DNA from: Paractinoplanes abujensis
Lineage (GTDB): Bacteria > Actinomycetota > Actinomycetes > Mycobacteriales > Micromonosporaceae
Length of the DNA: 64,000 nucleotides
Direction of reading: 5' to 3'
Assembly (NCBI RefSeq): GCF_014204895.1
Contig: NZ_JACHMF010000001.1
Coordinates: forward strand, 1,426,001 to 1,490,000
The translations under genes and the position numbers were made by a program. Of the stretch, positions 24,837-32,452 are shown piece after piece (position 1 is the first letter of the stretch; each line of letters opens with the position of its first letter). Under the pieces are notes generated by a model. It was not told the DNA's origin and did no database searches. It saw only the letters and a list, made by a program, of their open reading frames with translations.

Positions 24837-25622
24837 GTGACCGATGATCTGGCGGCCAAGCTGAACGCCGACGTGCCCCACAGCGCCCGGGTGTGGAACT
24901 ACTGGCTCGGCGGGAAGGACAATTTCGGTCCCGATCGCGCGGTCGGCGATCAGGTCAAGGCGGTCTTCCCGGAAATCGTCGACGCGGCCCGCCAGACCCG
25001 CGCTTTCCTCGGCCGCGCGGTCACCTTCCTCGCCGCCGAGCGTGGCATTCGCCAGTTCCTCGACGTCGGCACCGGACTGCCCACGGCCGACAACACCCAC
25101 CAGGTAGCCCAGCGCATCGCCCCCGACGCCAAAATCGTCTACGTCGACAATGACCCGCTCGTGCTCAGCCACGCCCGCGCCTTGCTGACCAGCAGTGCCG
25201 AGGGCGTCACGACCTATGTCGACAAAGATTTGAAGGATGCCGGCGCCGTCATCGCCGACGCCAGGCGCACCCTCGATTTCGACCGGCCCGTCGCGCTGAT
25301 GATGCTGGGCGTCATGGGCCACGTCGAGAATCCGGCCGAGGCCCGCGCCATTGTGCGCGCCCTGGTCGCCGAGCTTCCGCCCGGCAGTTACCTCACCATG
25401 TCCGACGGCACGGCCACGAGCGAGCGCGTCATCGAGTCGCACCGCCAATACAACGAGAGCGGCGCCGTTCCCTACCACCTGCGCTCGGTCGCCGATTTCA
25501 CCACGTTCTTCGACGGCCTCGAGCTGGTCGAGCCCGGCGTCGTCCCCATCCCCGAATGGCGCCCGGCCGACGACACGAAAATCGTCGTCGACGGTTACGC
25601 GGGCGTCGCGCAGAAGCTGTAG
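24837..25622 (+). CDS. SAM-dependent methyltransferase, Methyltransf_19 (DUF574) family
   Basis: 261 residues from the GTG at 24837, which follows the regulator stop directly. The hallmark N-terminus PHSARVWNYWLGGKDNF, then FLDVGTGLPTADNTHQVAQ (SAM motif), VYVDNDPLVLSHARALL and GVMGHVENP are all present; this family is abundant in actinomycetes and its substrates are mostly unknown. It may be read with the two-component genes, though no function links them. Downstream it converges on the ClgR-like gene with a 20-base gap. Confidence 0.9.
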   Translation: MTDDLAAKLNADVPHSARVWNYWLGGKDNFGPDRAVGDQVKAVFPEIVDAARQTRAFLGRAVTFLAAERGIRQFLDVGTGLPTADNTHQVAQRIAPDAKIVYVDNDPLVLSHARALLTSSAEGVTTYVDKDLKDAGAVIADARRTLDFDRPVALMMLGVMGHVENPAEARAIVRALVAELPPGSYLTMSDGTATSERVIESHRQYNESGAVPYHLRSVADFTTFFDGLELVEPGVVPIPEWRPADDTKIVVDGYAGVAQKL

Positions 25623-25642
25623 CGCGGCCGGCGCGCTGCGGG

Positions 25643-26080
25643 TCAGGCGGCCAGCCGGAAATCCGTGCGGCGGGCAGCCCGCGGCGTGCCGGGCGCCGGC
25701 CGGGCCAGGTCGAGCCGGGCCAGGTCGAGCCGGGCCAGGTCGAGCCGGGCCAGGTCGAGCCGGGCCAGGTCGAGCCGGGCCAGGTCGAGCCGGGCCAGGT
25801 CGAGGTGGATCGGGTCGAGGTGGGCCAGGTCGAGGCGGGCCAGGCGGGGCGACCGCGGCGCCAGGTCGCGCAGGACGGCGATCAGCAGATCGGCCATGGT
25901 GAGGCCCAGCGCGCGGCAGATGGCGGCCAGCAACTCGGACGAGGGCTCCTTGCGGCCGCGCTCGACTTCGGAGAGGTGGCCTATCGACATGCCGACCGCG
26001 TCGGCCACCTCGCGCAGCGTGCGGTTCTGCGCCTTGCGCGTGCGACGCAGAACTTGGCCGATCAGCTCCCGCAGCATCAT
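25643..26080 (-). CDS. ClgR-like XRE-family regulator with a pentapeptide-repeat tail
   Basis: 145 residues. Residues 1-75 match the ClgR/PopR group of helix-turn-helix activators (RTLREVADAVGMSIGHLSEV then ERGRKEPSSELLAAICRALG), which in actinobacteria activate clp protease and envelope-stress genes. From about residue 78 to 126 the chain is a nearly perfect pentapeptide repeat (LDLAR, ten units, seven of them identical), encoded by a 15-bp tandem array, replacing the short C-terminus usual for the family. Two adjacent ATGs could start it. No Ala-Ala at the extreme end is lost: it ends FRLAA, a form reminiscent of ClgR degron ends. Confidence 0.8.
   Translation of the reverse strand: MMLRELIGQVLRRTRKAQNRTLREVADAVGMSIGHLSEVERGRKEPSSELLAAICRALGLTMADLLIAVLRDLAPRSPRLARLDLAHLDPIHLDLARLDLARLDLARLDLARLDLARLDLARLDLARPAPGTPRAARRTDFRLAA
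25701..25850 (-). repeat. 15-bp coding repeat array (10 units) in the ClgR-like gene
   Basis: Ten consecutive 15-base units. Units 25701-25790 are six identical copies of CGGGCCAGGTCGAGC, the next differs at one base, and the last three (25806-25850) are diverged. All are in frame and encode LDLAR-type pentapeptides. The near identity of seven units shows recent expansion. Confidence 0.95.
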
Positions 26081-26096
26081 GAGGCGACCCTAGCCG

Positions 26097-26648
26097 TTAC
26101 GTCCCCGCCTTGCGTTCCCGGAAGGCGATCATGTTCATCCGGTTGCCGCAGCGGACGGTGCAGAAGCGCTTGGAGCCGTTGCGGGACAGGTCGAGCACCA
26201 GTCCGTCGCAGTGGTCGGCCTCGCAGATGCGCAGGCGGCTCATCTCGTTCATGCGGATGACGTCGGTGAAGGCCAGCCCGGTCTCGGCCCGGATCCGTTC
26301 CGCCAGCGGCGCGTCGGGCGAGGTGGCGTGCATGTGCCAGTCGAGCTGGTCGTGGCGGGTCAGGAACGGCAGGGCGTTGGCGTCGCGCAGCATGCCGTTG
26401 ACGACCTCGACGGCCTCGTCGCGTTCCAACACCCAGATCGACCGGAGCAGCGTACGGGTGTCACGGACCTCACGCAGCTCGGCCTCGTCGTGGTCGATGC
26501 GGCCCGTGTAGATCCACTTGGTCAGCAGGGTGGCCAGCTGTTCGGTCGTCGACAACTCGTCATCACCGCTGCGGGAACTTCCGGGCGACGTGTTGCCCAA
26601 CGCCACCACGAAGTTCAGTGATTCTTCGGTGTCAGGGGCAAAAAGCAA
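26097..26648 (-). CDS. CGNR zinc-finger (ABATE-domain) protein, likely regulator
   Basis: 183 residues. The N-terminal part is the stress-type ABATE region (SLNFVVALGNTSP). The C-terminus is the CGNR zinc finger: CEADHC, then FCTVRCGNRMNM with the naming motif. The start is a TTG: GAGGAG lies five bases upstream and no ATG/GTG is better placed. Family members are thought to be DNA-binding regulators. It is divergent from the EamA exporter, and an AGCAATTT element overlaps its start codon, which suggests control of itself and the exporter. Confidence 0.85.
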   Translation of the reverse strand: MLFAPDTEESLNFVVALGNTSPGSSRSGDDELSTTEQLATLLTKWIYTGRIDHDEAELREVRDTRTLLRSIWVLERDEAVEVVNGMLRDANALPFLTRHDQLDWHMHATSPDAPLAERIRAETGLAFTDVIRMNEMSRLRICEADHCDGLVLDLSRNGSKRFCTVRCGNRMNMIAFRERKAGT

Positions 26649-26696
26649 TTTGACTCCTCACCGGGAGCGGCCTAGCGTCAGGGTCATAAGCAATTT
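26644..26696. promoter_or_regulatory. Paired AGCAATTT elements between CGNR gene and EamA exporter
   Basis: AGCAATTT occurs at 26644-26651, overlapping the TTG start of the CGNR gene, and again at 26689-26696 on the same strand, 45 bases apart, in a short AT-rich stretch. Candidate operator for the divergent pair; not proven. Confidence 0.4.
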
Positions 26697-26744
26697 AGCC
26701 CATGACAACAGCAAGCGGCGACACCACCCCGAGAGGCGGCAACC

Positions 26745-27707
26745 GTGCAGCTCACGCAGAAGCACATCGGCCTGATCGCGATGATCGTGTCGGCGGTCTC
26801 GTTCGCCACGTCCGGCGCGTTCATCAAACCGCTGCTCGAGGCCGGCTGGTCCCCGGCCGCCGCCGTCACCGTACGCGCCCTGGCCGGCAGCCTCGTCCTG
26901 CTCCCGTTCGTGCTGTTCGCGCTGCGCGGTCGCTGGTCGGCCCTGTGGCGGGCCCGCTGGCGGGTCCTCGGCATGGGCGCCATCGCGGTCGCGTTCACCC
27001 AGCTCACCTACTTCGCCGCGATCTCCCGCATCCCGGTCTCGACGGCCCTGCTGATCGAATACCTGGCGCCGCTGCTGCTCGTGCTGTGGGCCTGGGCCAC
27101 CACCCGCCGCATGCCCCGCCCGACCGTCCTGCTCGGCTCGGTGCTCGCCATCGGCGGCCTCGTGCTGGTCATCGGCCCGGGCGCGTTGCAGGCCGTCGAT
27201 CCGCTGGGGCTGATGCTCGCGTTCGCCGCCGCGATCGGGTGCGCGGTCTACTTCGTCGTCGCGGCCCGCCCCGCGGACGGCCTCCCGCCCGTGGCGCTGG
27301 CCGGTTCGGGCCTGCTGCTCGGCGGTGTTCTGCTGGCTCTGGTCGGGCTGACCGGCGCGATCCCGTTCGAGACCACCGGTGGCACGGTTCCGCTGCTCGG
27401 TGCCACCGTCCCGTGGTGGGTTCCGCTCGGCGTCGTCGCGATCGCGGGCACCGCCATCGCGTACGCCACCGGGATCGCCGGATCGTCGCGCCTGGGCTCA
27501 CGCCTGGCGTCGTTCCTGGGCCTGCTCGAGGTGGTCTTCGCGTCGATCTTCGCCTGGCTGGTCGTGGACGAGGCACTGACCGTGCTGCAGATGCTCGGCG
27601 GCGCCCTGATCCTGGCCGGCATCGCCGCGATCCCGTCCGAACAGCCCGCGGCCGCGGTCACCGAGGAGGCGCCGCACCAGCCCGCACCGGTGACGGTCAC
27701 CGGCTGA
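26745..27707 (+). CDS. EamA/DMT-family transporter
   Basis: 320 residues with ten predicted membrane segments arranged as two five-helix EamA repeats (first: ALIAMIVSAVSFATSGAF-like region and FTQLTYFAAISRIPVSTAL; second ending ASFLGLLEVVFASIFAWLVV). Family members export amino acids, purines or other metabolites. Start at the GTG in the AACCGTGCAGCTC context. The divergent CGNR gene is the likely regulator. The 3' end has a Pro/Glu-rich cytoplasmic tail. Confidence 0.88.
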   Translation: MQLTQKHIGLIAMIVSAVSFATSGAFIKPLLEAGWSPAAAVTVRALAGSLVLLPFVLFALRGRWSALWRARWRVLGMGAIAVAFTQLTYFAAISRIPVSTALLIEYLAPLLLVLWAWATTRRMPRPTVLLGSVLAIGGLVLVIGPGALQAVDPLGLMLAFAAAIGCAVYFVVAARPADGLPPVALAGSGLLLGGVLLALVGLTGAIPFETTGGTVPLLGATVPWWVPLGVVAIAGTAIAYATGIAGSSRLGSRLASFLGLLEVVFASIFAWLVVDEALTVLQMLGGALILAGIAAIPSEQPAAAVTEEAPHQPAPVTVTG

Positions 27708-27769
27708 CGGTGACCAGGCCCGGGCTCGGTCGTGAGCTCGTGACGGCGACGGCGGTCACTTCCCGGCCG

Positions 27770-27797
27770 CAGGGGTTTTCCCGGGGCAAGCCCCCTG
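27770..27797 (+). terminator. Weak hairpin downstream of the EamA gene
   Basis: CAGGGG (27770-27775) can pair with CCCCTG (27792-27797) across a 16-base loop that itself contains GGGGC/GCCCC. No T tract follows. At best a weak terminator. Confidence 0.25.
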
Positions 27798-27867
27798 AGC
27801 AATCTAGGGGTGTTCTCGGGGTCGGGCCCGGATGGCCCGCCCGGCCGGGGACCGGCAGGCTGAACCC

Positions 27868-28497
27868 GTGCTCGCCGAATTGATGAACGCCGCCACCGTC
27901 TTCGTCGACTGGCTGTCCACGCTCGACCGCTGGACGGTGCTGGTTTTCACGTTCCTGTCCGCCGCCGTCGAGATGACGTTCCTGGCCGGTCTGCTCGTGC
28001 CCGGCGAGTCCGTGGTCATGCTGGCCGGCTCGCTGCCCGACGGCCCGGCGGGCTTCGTCGCCGTGCTCGCCGTGGGCACGGCCGGGGCGCTGGCCGGGCA
28101 GATGGCCGGGTATGCGGTGGGCCGCGCGTTCGGCCCGCGGCTGCGCGGCACCCGCCTGGGCCGGCGGATCGGGGCCGAGCGCTTCGACCGGGCCGAGACC
28201 TACCTGCGTGACCGGGGCGCGCCGGCGCTCGTGGCCGTCCGTTTCGTCGCCGTCGTGCACGCGGTCGTCCCGATCGTGGCCGGGGTGGTGCGCATGCCGT
28301 TCGGGCGGTTCGTGCTGTGGTCGGGGCTGGGCACGGCCCTGTGGGTGGGCGCCTTCGCCGGCGTCGGCCTGCTCACCGCGGGCGCCGACGCCACCGGCGG
28401 GCTCGGCCTGATCCTCACCGCGGTCGGCGCGACCTGCCTCGGCGTGGTCCCGATCCTGGCCCGCCGCCTGCGCCGCCCGGCCGCGGTCGCCGCCTGA
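27868..28497 (+). CDS. DedA family membrane protein
   Basis: 209 residues from the GTG at 27868; a start at the ATG five codons later is equally possible. Signature features of DedA/SNARE-associated proteins: FLAGLLVPGESVVMLAG near the first long hydrophobic segments, AGYAVGRAFGPRL, and VAVRFVAVVHAVVPIVAGVVRM, the conserved FxRxxP-like loop. About five hydrophobic segments. DedA proteins support membrane homeostasis and lipid-carrier flipping. Single gene. Confidence 0.85.
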   Translation: MLAELMNAATVFVDWLSTLDRWTVLVFTFLSAAVEMTFLAGLLVPGESVVMLAGSLPDGPAGFVAVLAVGTAGALAGQMAGYAVGRAFGPRLRGTRLGRRIGAERFDRAETYLRDRGAPALVAVRFVAVVHAVVPIVAGVVRMPFGRFVLWSGLGTALWVGAFAGVGLLTAGADATGGLGLILTAVGATCLGVVPILARRLRRPAAVAA

Positions 28498-28727
28498 TCA
28501 CGGCCTCGGGCCGGCAGGTAGAACGCCGTAGTCGAGCATCTGAACGCAGGCGAGCCAACGCCCGGGGTCAGTCGAGCGCCCGAAGGTGAGCGTTGGGGCG
28601 AGGCTGTGTGTGCGTCCCGATCTGTCGGCGTTGTGGAAACAGCGTCGGTCCGGGCGGCCGTGTGCGGGCGAAAGCCGGACGAATCCGGACGACGTTTAAG
28701 GCGGCGCCGATCGGGGATATCACTGCG

Positions 28728-29723
28728 ATGAGTGGCAAGGCGGGCCCGCGACGTGATCTTGTGGTGCTCGGCGGCTCGGCTGGTGGGGTCGAGGCGCTGA
28801 CCACGGTGATCGCCGGGCTGCCGGCCGATCTGCCCGCCGCTGTGTTGGTCGTGCTGCACATGCCTGCGCAAGGTTCGAGCAACCTGGCAGCGATCCTCGA
28901 CCGCTGCGGGCCCCTGCCGGTGTCGGTGGCCGAGGACGGCGCGGCGCTGCGGCAGAGACACGTGTGGGTCGCCGTGCCGGGCCGGCATCTGCTCGTGCGG
29001 GACGGGCACATGATCCTCAGTAGCGCCCCGAAGCAGAACCGGGCGCGGCCCTCGATCGACGCGTTGTTCCGCAGTGCGGCGCGGTGGCGCGGAACCCGTA
29101 CGGTGGCGGCCGTTCTCTCCGGCAACCTGGACGACGGCGCGGTCGGGCTGGCCACGATCGACGCCGCGGGTGGCGCCTGCATCGTGCAGGACCCCGGCAG
29201 CGCGATCTGCCCGGGCATGCCGCAGGCGGCGCTGGCCGCCGTTCCCCACGCCGTGGCGTTGACCGCCGCCGAGATCAGCCACGGCATTCAGACCCTGATC
29301 GGCGAACCCGTCGCAGCGGCGGGGCCGACCCCGAATGCGGACCTGATCGCGGAGACCGACATGGCCGAGCACAAACTGGAGATCACCGAGCGCCGCCAGC
29401 CGGGCCGGCCGGCCGCGCTGAGCTGCCCCGACTGTACCGGCGGGATGAACATCGTCGAGTCCGGAGCGGCGGTGCACTACACCTGCCACATCGGGCACAT
29501 CTGGTCACCGCAGAGCCTGGTGGCGGCCCAGCAGGACAAGATCGAGCAGGGGTTGTGGACCGCGCTGAGCATCCTTGAGGAGCAGGCCCGCGTGTACGAC
29601 GACCTGGCCGCTCGTGGCGGCACCGGGCTCGGCGTGCGCCACCAGCGGGATGCCGCCGAGGAGATCCGCGGGGCGGCTGACGTGATCCGCAAACACTTCC
29701 CGGACATCGTCCTCGACAACTGA
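28728..29723 (+). CDS. CheB-type methylesterase, no receiver domain, with Cys-rich C-terminal extension
   Basis: 331 residues. The N-terminal 185 residues are a CheB methylesterase domain with the catalytic Ser in GGSAGGVEAL, His in VVLHMPAQGSSN and Asp in LSGNLDDGAVGL. There is no N-terminal receiver domain. The C-terminal part holds CPDC and, 30 residues on, CHIGHIW, which looks like a small zinc site, then a helical tail. No MCP, CheR or CheA gene is nearby, so a chemotaxis role is uncertain; free-standing CheB-like proteins are often fused or paired with CheR elsewhere. Start is the ATG in GCGATGAGTGG; the upstream 230 bases hold no gene. Confidence 0.85.
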   Translation: MSGKAGPRRDLVVLGGSAGGVEALTTVIAGLPADLPAAVLVVLHMPAQGSSNLAAILDRCGPLPVSVAEDGAALRQRHVWVAVPGRHLLVRDGHMILSSAPKQNRARPSIDALFRSAARWRGTRTVAAVLSGNLDDGAVGLATIDAAGGACIVQDPGSAICPGMPQAALAAVPHAVALTAAEISHGIQTLIGEPVAAAGPTPNADLIAETDMAEHKLEITERRQPGRPAALSCPDCTGGMNIVESGAAVHYTCHIGHIWSPQSLVAAQQDKIEQGLWTALSILEEQARVYDDLAARGGTGLGVRHQRDAAEEIRGAADVIRKHFPDIVLDN

Positions 29724-29765
29724 CCCGGCGCAGACGCGTCGCGGACGGCGGCGCGGCGGGCCGAT

Positions 29766-30005
29766 TCAGGCGCGGCGGATCGTGGGCAGGCGGGAGGCGC
29801 GGATGGTGGCGCGGCGCGGCCCGATCACGTGGCCCTGGTCGGTCACCTCGATCCCCTCCACTTCGAACCACAGGTCGCCGTCGTGCTGCAGCGGGGAGCC
29901 GGCCAGCACCCGGTTGAGGCGGATGCGCAGCGGGCCGACGCCGTAGCGGTAGTCCTCCTCGGCGAAGGTCCAGACGGTGCCCGCGGGTCTGTCGTCGATG
30001 GTCAT
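29766..30005 (-). CDS. Small hypothetical protein
   Basis: 79 residues from the ATG at 30005, chosen because GAGGTGAG stands just before it; a longer frame upstream would be cysteine-rich and covers palindromic DNA, so it is rejected. The sequence is beta-rich (GVGPLRIRLNRVL, DLWFEVEGIEVTD) and basic at the end. No family recognised. Three palindromes lie 80-125 bases upstream of its start. Confidence 0.6.
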   Translation of the reverse strand: MTIDDRPAGTVWTFAEEDYRYGVGPLRIRLNRVLAGSPLQHDGDLWFEVEGIEVTDQGHVIGPRRATIRASRLPTIRRA

Positions 30006-30079
30006 CTCACCTCGCCGGTTCGAGCCCTTCTCCAGGGCGGGGGGAATCGGGAACGCTGGCGTCCATCCTGCGCTGTCCA

Positions 30080-30130
30080 TTGCAGCTGCACAAGAGCATC
30101 TGCACGTGCAAGCGGCCTTGCACGTGCAAG
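30080..30130. promoter_or_regulatory. Array of three palindromes of TGCA..TGCA type
   Basis: TGCAGCTGCA (30081-30090), TGCACGTGCA (30101-30110) and, within the perfect 14-base palindrome CTTGCACGTGCAAG, TGCACGTGCA (30119-30128). Successive starts are 20 and 18 bases apart, about two helical turns, so they lie on one face of the DNA. They precede the small gene at 29766-30005. Strong candidate operator array for an unknown dimeric regulator. Confidence 0.55.
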
Positions 30131-30180
30131 TTCGTCCGATCATCCAGGGAAGGCCGGACGAAGGAGCCAGTCAGTCCGGC

Positions 30181-30246
30181 AACGGAGGGGAAGGAGACCG
30201 GAAGAGAAGGAAGGGAAAGGGGGACCGGAAGGGAAGGCGAGGGAAG
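30181..30246 (+). repeat. Purine-rich strand-asymmetric tract with 27-bp period
   Basis: About 65 bases that are almost entirely A and G on the plus strand, just downstream of the potassium-channel gene (transcribed leftward, so its RNA would be C/U-rich here). GACCGGAAGAGAAGG at 30196-30210 recurs as GACCGGAAGGGAAGG at 30223-30237. A C-rich, unstructured transcript end is compatible with Rho-dependent termination. Confidence 0.5.
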
Positions 30247-30253
30247 ACGCTGG

Positions 30254-32005
30254 TCAGTCCGAGGAGGCGGGGATCCGCCCGGTCACCCGCTGGGCGACCC
30301 AGCCCGCCGGGACATGCCGTCCGGTCAGGACGTATTCGGCCACGACCCGGTTCGTCAGCGTGTCCAGCAGGGCCCGTGGTGTGTGTCCACGACCGACCAG
30401 GAGGAGCTGGTCACCGGTCGTCACCGTCACGTCGTCGTCGGGGCGCAGGGTCGTCTCGCCCTCGCGCAGCAGCATCAGCGGCACGGCGTCCAGCCGGCGC
30501 TCCCGGTCGCCCGGCGAGCGCAGCAGGTCGCCCAGCGCGATGCCGGCGCCCAGCCACGGCCGCAGCCCGGGCGCCTCCGCCGCGGTCAGGTTGACCTTCC
30601 ACACCGGGCCCAGCTTCATGCCGCAGTACGCCTGCATCCGTTCGAGCGTGTCGCCCGCCCACTCCTCACCCAGTTCGGGCATCTCCCGCAGGAAACGCCA
30701 GAGCAGCGGCGTGCTGAGCCGCGCGTAGATCTCACGGGCGGCCATCTCGCTCGGCACCAGCAGCCAGTCGATCTCCATCGCGGCGAACAGCGGCGCGCTG
30801 GGCGGGCGGTTCTGCCGGGCGCCGATGAACAGCGCGGGGTTCTCCTTGCGGGCCGCCGCGACGAGCGACAGGTTCGTGGCGTCGTTGTCGGTGCCGGCCA
30901 CGAAACCGGCCGCGGTCGCCAGGCCGGCCTGGGCCAGCACCGACGGCTCCGACGCGTCGCCTTCGATCACGGTCAGCCCCGGCTCGGCTTCCGGGTTGAG
31001 GTCGATGACGGTCACCTCGAGGTCATCGGCGCGCAGGTCCTCGGTCAGCTTGTGCCCGAACCGCCCGAAACCGCACACCACCCAGCGTCCCGTCGCGGGC
31101 GGGCGGCCCGGGGCGGGCATCTCGGCGCCTTCGCCGCGCACGAGCCACGACAGCAGCGTGTACGACGAGGGGGCGTGCAGGGCCAGGCGCAGGTGATCGC
31201 CGTACCGGTCGAAGGGGTTGACCACTGTGGGCGAGCCGAACGCGTGCATCCGGTGCTCGATCGCGGGCGACACCGTACGGGCGATGACCGGCAGCCCCGG
31301 GCGGATGAGCGCGGCCGTCATCGCCACGACCAGGTTGACCTCGTCGTTGTCGGTCAGCGCGACGACACCCTCGCAGAACGGGTGCTCGAGCCCGGCCACG
31401 CCCAGCGTGTGCGGGTTCGCGGCGTCGGCGACCAGGCCCGGCACGTCGGCCACGTACGGGTCGATGTCGAGGGTGTCGACGTGCTCGGCCACGTTGTCGA
31501 CCACGACGATCCGCCGGCCCAGCGCGTCGAGGGCGTGCCCGAGCATCTGTCCCGTCTGGCCGTACCCGACGATCAGCAGGAACGGCTCGCGCATGCGCCG
31601 GATCGTGCCGGTGAAGCGGCGCAGGGCCAGCGCCTGGCGGAAGGCCCGGTCGCGCAGCGTGGCCAGCAGCGACCCGATCGCGTAGGCCCAGCCGATCACC
31701 GTCAGGTAGATGGTCAGCGTGACCCAGAGGCGCTGGGCACCGGTGAACGGGTGCGGGATCTCGCCGTACCCGATGGTCGTGGCCGTGTAGCTCATGAAGT
31801 AGAACGCGTCGAAGAAGCCCATCCGCACCGGGTTGCCGTCGGCGTCCTGCCCGGGGATCAGGGTCAGGCCGAAGACGCTGATCGCGAAGATCAGGATGAG
31901 CACGATCAGCGGCGCGCGCATCCGGCGCAGGACCAGGAAGACGGTGGACGAGCTCTCGGTGGGGCGGGCGATGCTCGTCCGGCGGTAGGGTCCGTGGTTT
32001 TTCAT
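30254..32005 (-). CDS. Potassium-channel protein with two RCK/TrkA-N domains
   Basis: 583 residues. An N-terminal two-helix channel unit (about 30-50 and 88-110) encloses the pore loop with the selectivity filter TIGYGE (77-82). Two NAD-binding RCK modules follow: REPFLLIVGYGQTGQMLG (about 140) and RWVVCGFGRFGHKL (about 330), the second with DLNPEAEPGLTVIEGDASE, and a TrkA-C-like end. One-chain channels with tandem RCK domains resemble GsuK/MthK-type gated channels. Located in the cytoplasmic membrane. It ends a two-gene leftward unit with the small membrane protein at 32014. Confidence 0.9.
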   Translation of the reverse strand: MKNHGPYRRTSIARPTESSSTVFLVLRRMRAPLIVLILIFAISVFGLTLIPGQDADGNPVRMGFFDAFYFMSYTATTIGYGEIPHPFTGAQRLWVTLTIYLTVIGWAYAIGSLLATLRDRAFRQALALRRFTGTIRRMREPFLLIVGYGQTGQMLGHALDALGRRIVVVDNVAEHVDTLDIDPYVADVPGLVADAANPHTLGVAGLEHPFCEGVVALTDNDEVNLVVAMTAALIRPGLPVIARTVSPAIEHRMHAFGSPTVVNPFDRYGDHLRLALHAPSSYTLLSWLVRGEGAEMPAPGRPPATGRWVVCGFGRFGHKLTEDLRADDLEVTVIDLNPEAEPGLTVIEGDASEPSVLAQAGLATAAGFVAGTDNDATNLSLVAAARKENPALFIGARQNRPPSAPLFAAMEIDWLLVPSEMAAREIYARLSTPLLWRFLREMPELGEEWAGDTLERMQAYCGMKLGPVWKVNLTAAEAPGLRPWLGAGIALGDLLRSPGDRERRLDAVPLMLLREGETTLRPDDDVTVTTGDQLLLVGRGHTPRALLDTLTNRVVAEYVLTGRHVPAGWVAQRVTGRIPASSD

Positions 32006-32013
32006 GGTGCGGC

Positions 32014-32400
32014 CTAACGGCGGCGGAACGTGGTCGTCTCGATCACCAGCAGGGCGACCGAGACGAGGTTGGCCAGCAGCGCGCCGCCCGAGAGCGACAC
32101 CACGCTGGCCGTGTTCTCCGGGGTCATGCCCGCGTCGGAGATCTGGGTGGCGTAGACCCAGGTGATGGTGGCCGCGATCAGCTGCAGGTCGGCGACGAGG
32201 CTGGTGGCCAGGTGCACCGCGCCGATCTGGGTGCGGTCGCCGAACTTGAGGACGGTGGCGATCAGGTTGACCACCACGGCGGCGAACAACTCGTACTCGT
32301 TGTGCAGGGCCGGGTCGGAGATGTCCCCGATGAAGAACCCCAGGTTGAGAGTCGCGGCCAGCAGCACGAAGAAGCCGAAGACCACTTTTTCCAGACTCAC
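32014..32400 (-). CDS. Small membrane protein of unknown function
   Basis: 128 residues with about four hydrophobic segments: VVFGFFVLLAATLNLGFFIG, ELFAAVVVNLIATVL, VADLQLIAATITWVYA and GALLANLVSVALLVI. The GTG at 32400 is preferred because GAGGTGAG precedes it; a GTG six codons earlier is the alternative. Eight bases separate it from the potassium-channel gene, so the two are probably co-expressed and it may be a channel accessory protein. Family not recognised. Confidence 0.65.
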   Translation of the reverse strand: MSLEKVVFGFFVLLAATLNLGFFIGDISDPALHNEYELFAAVVVNLIATVLKFGDRTQIGAVHLATSLVADLQLIAATITWVYATQISDAGMTPENTASVVSLSGGALLANLVSVALLVIETTTFRRR

Positions 32401-32452
32401 ACGCTCACCTCGGGACACACGCTAGTGCAGCAGTCACCTTCTGTCTTGCTTC

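Noticed and set aside
27783..27794. GGGGC-AA-GCCCC as a terminator stem
   Set aside because: A two-base loop is too tight; only the wider CAGGGG/CCCCTG pairing is listed, at low confidence.
28701..28713. GCCGATCG before the cheB-like gene as a flagellar sigma (FliA) promoter
   Set aside because: The expected partner element is absent at the right distance and the start codon would follow after too few bases.
30006..30143. Cys-rich N-terminal extension (CTCK-like words) of the small protein
   Set aside because: The cysteines come from the palindromic TGCACGTGCA array; a good ribosome-binding site supports the internal ATG at 30005.
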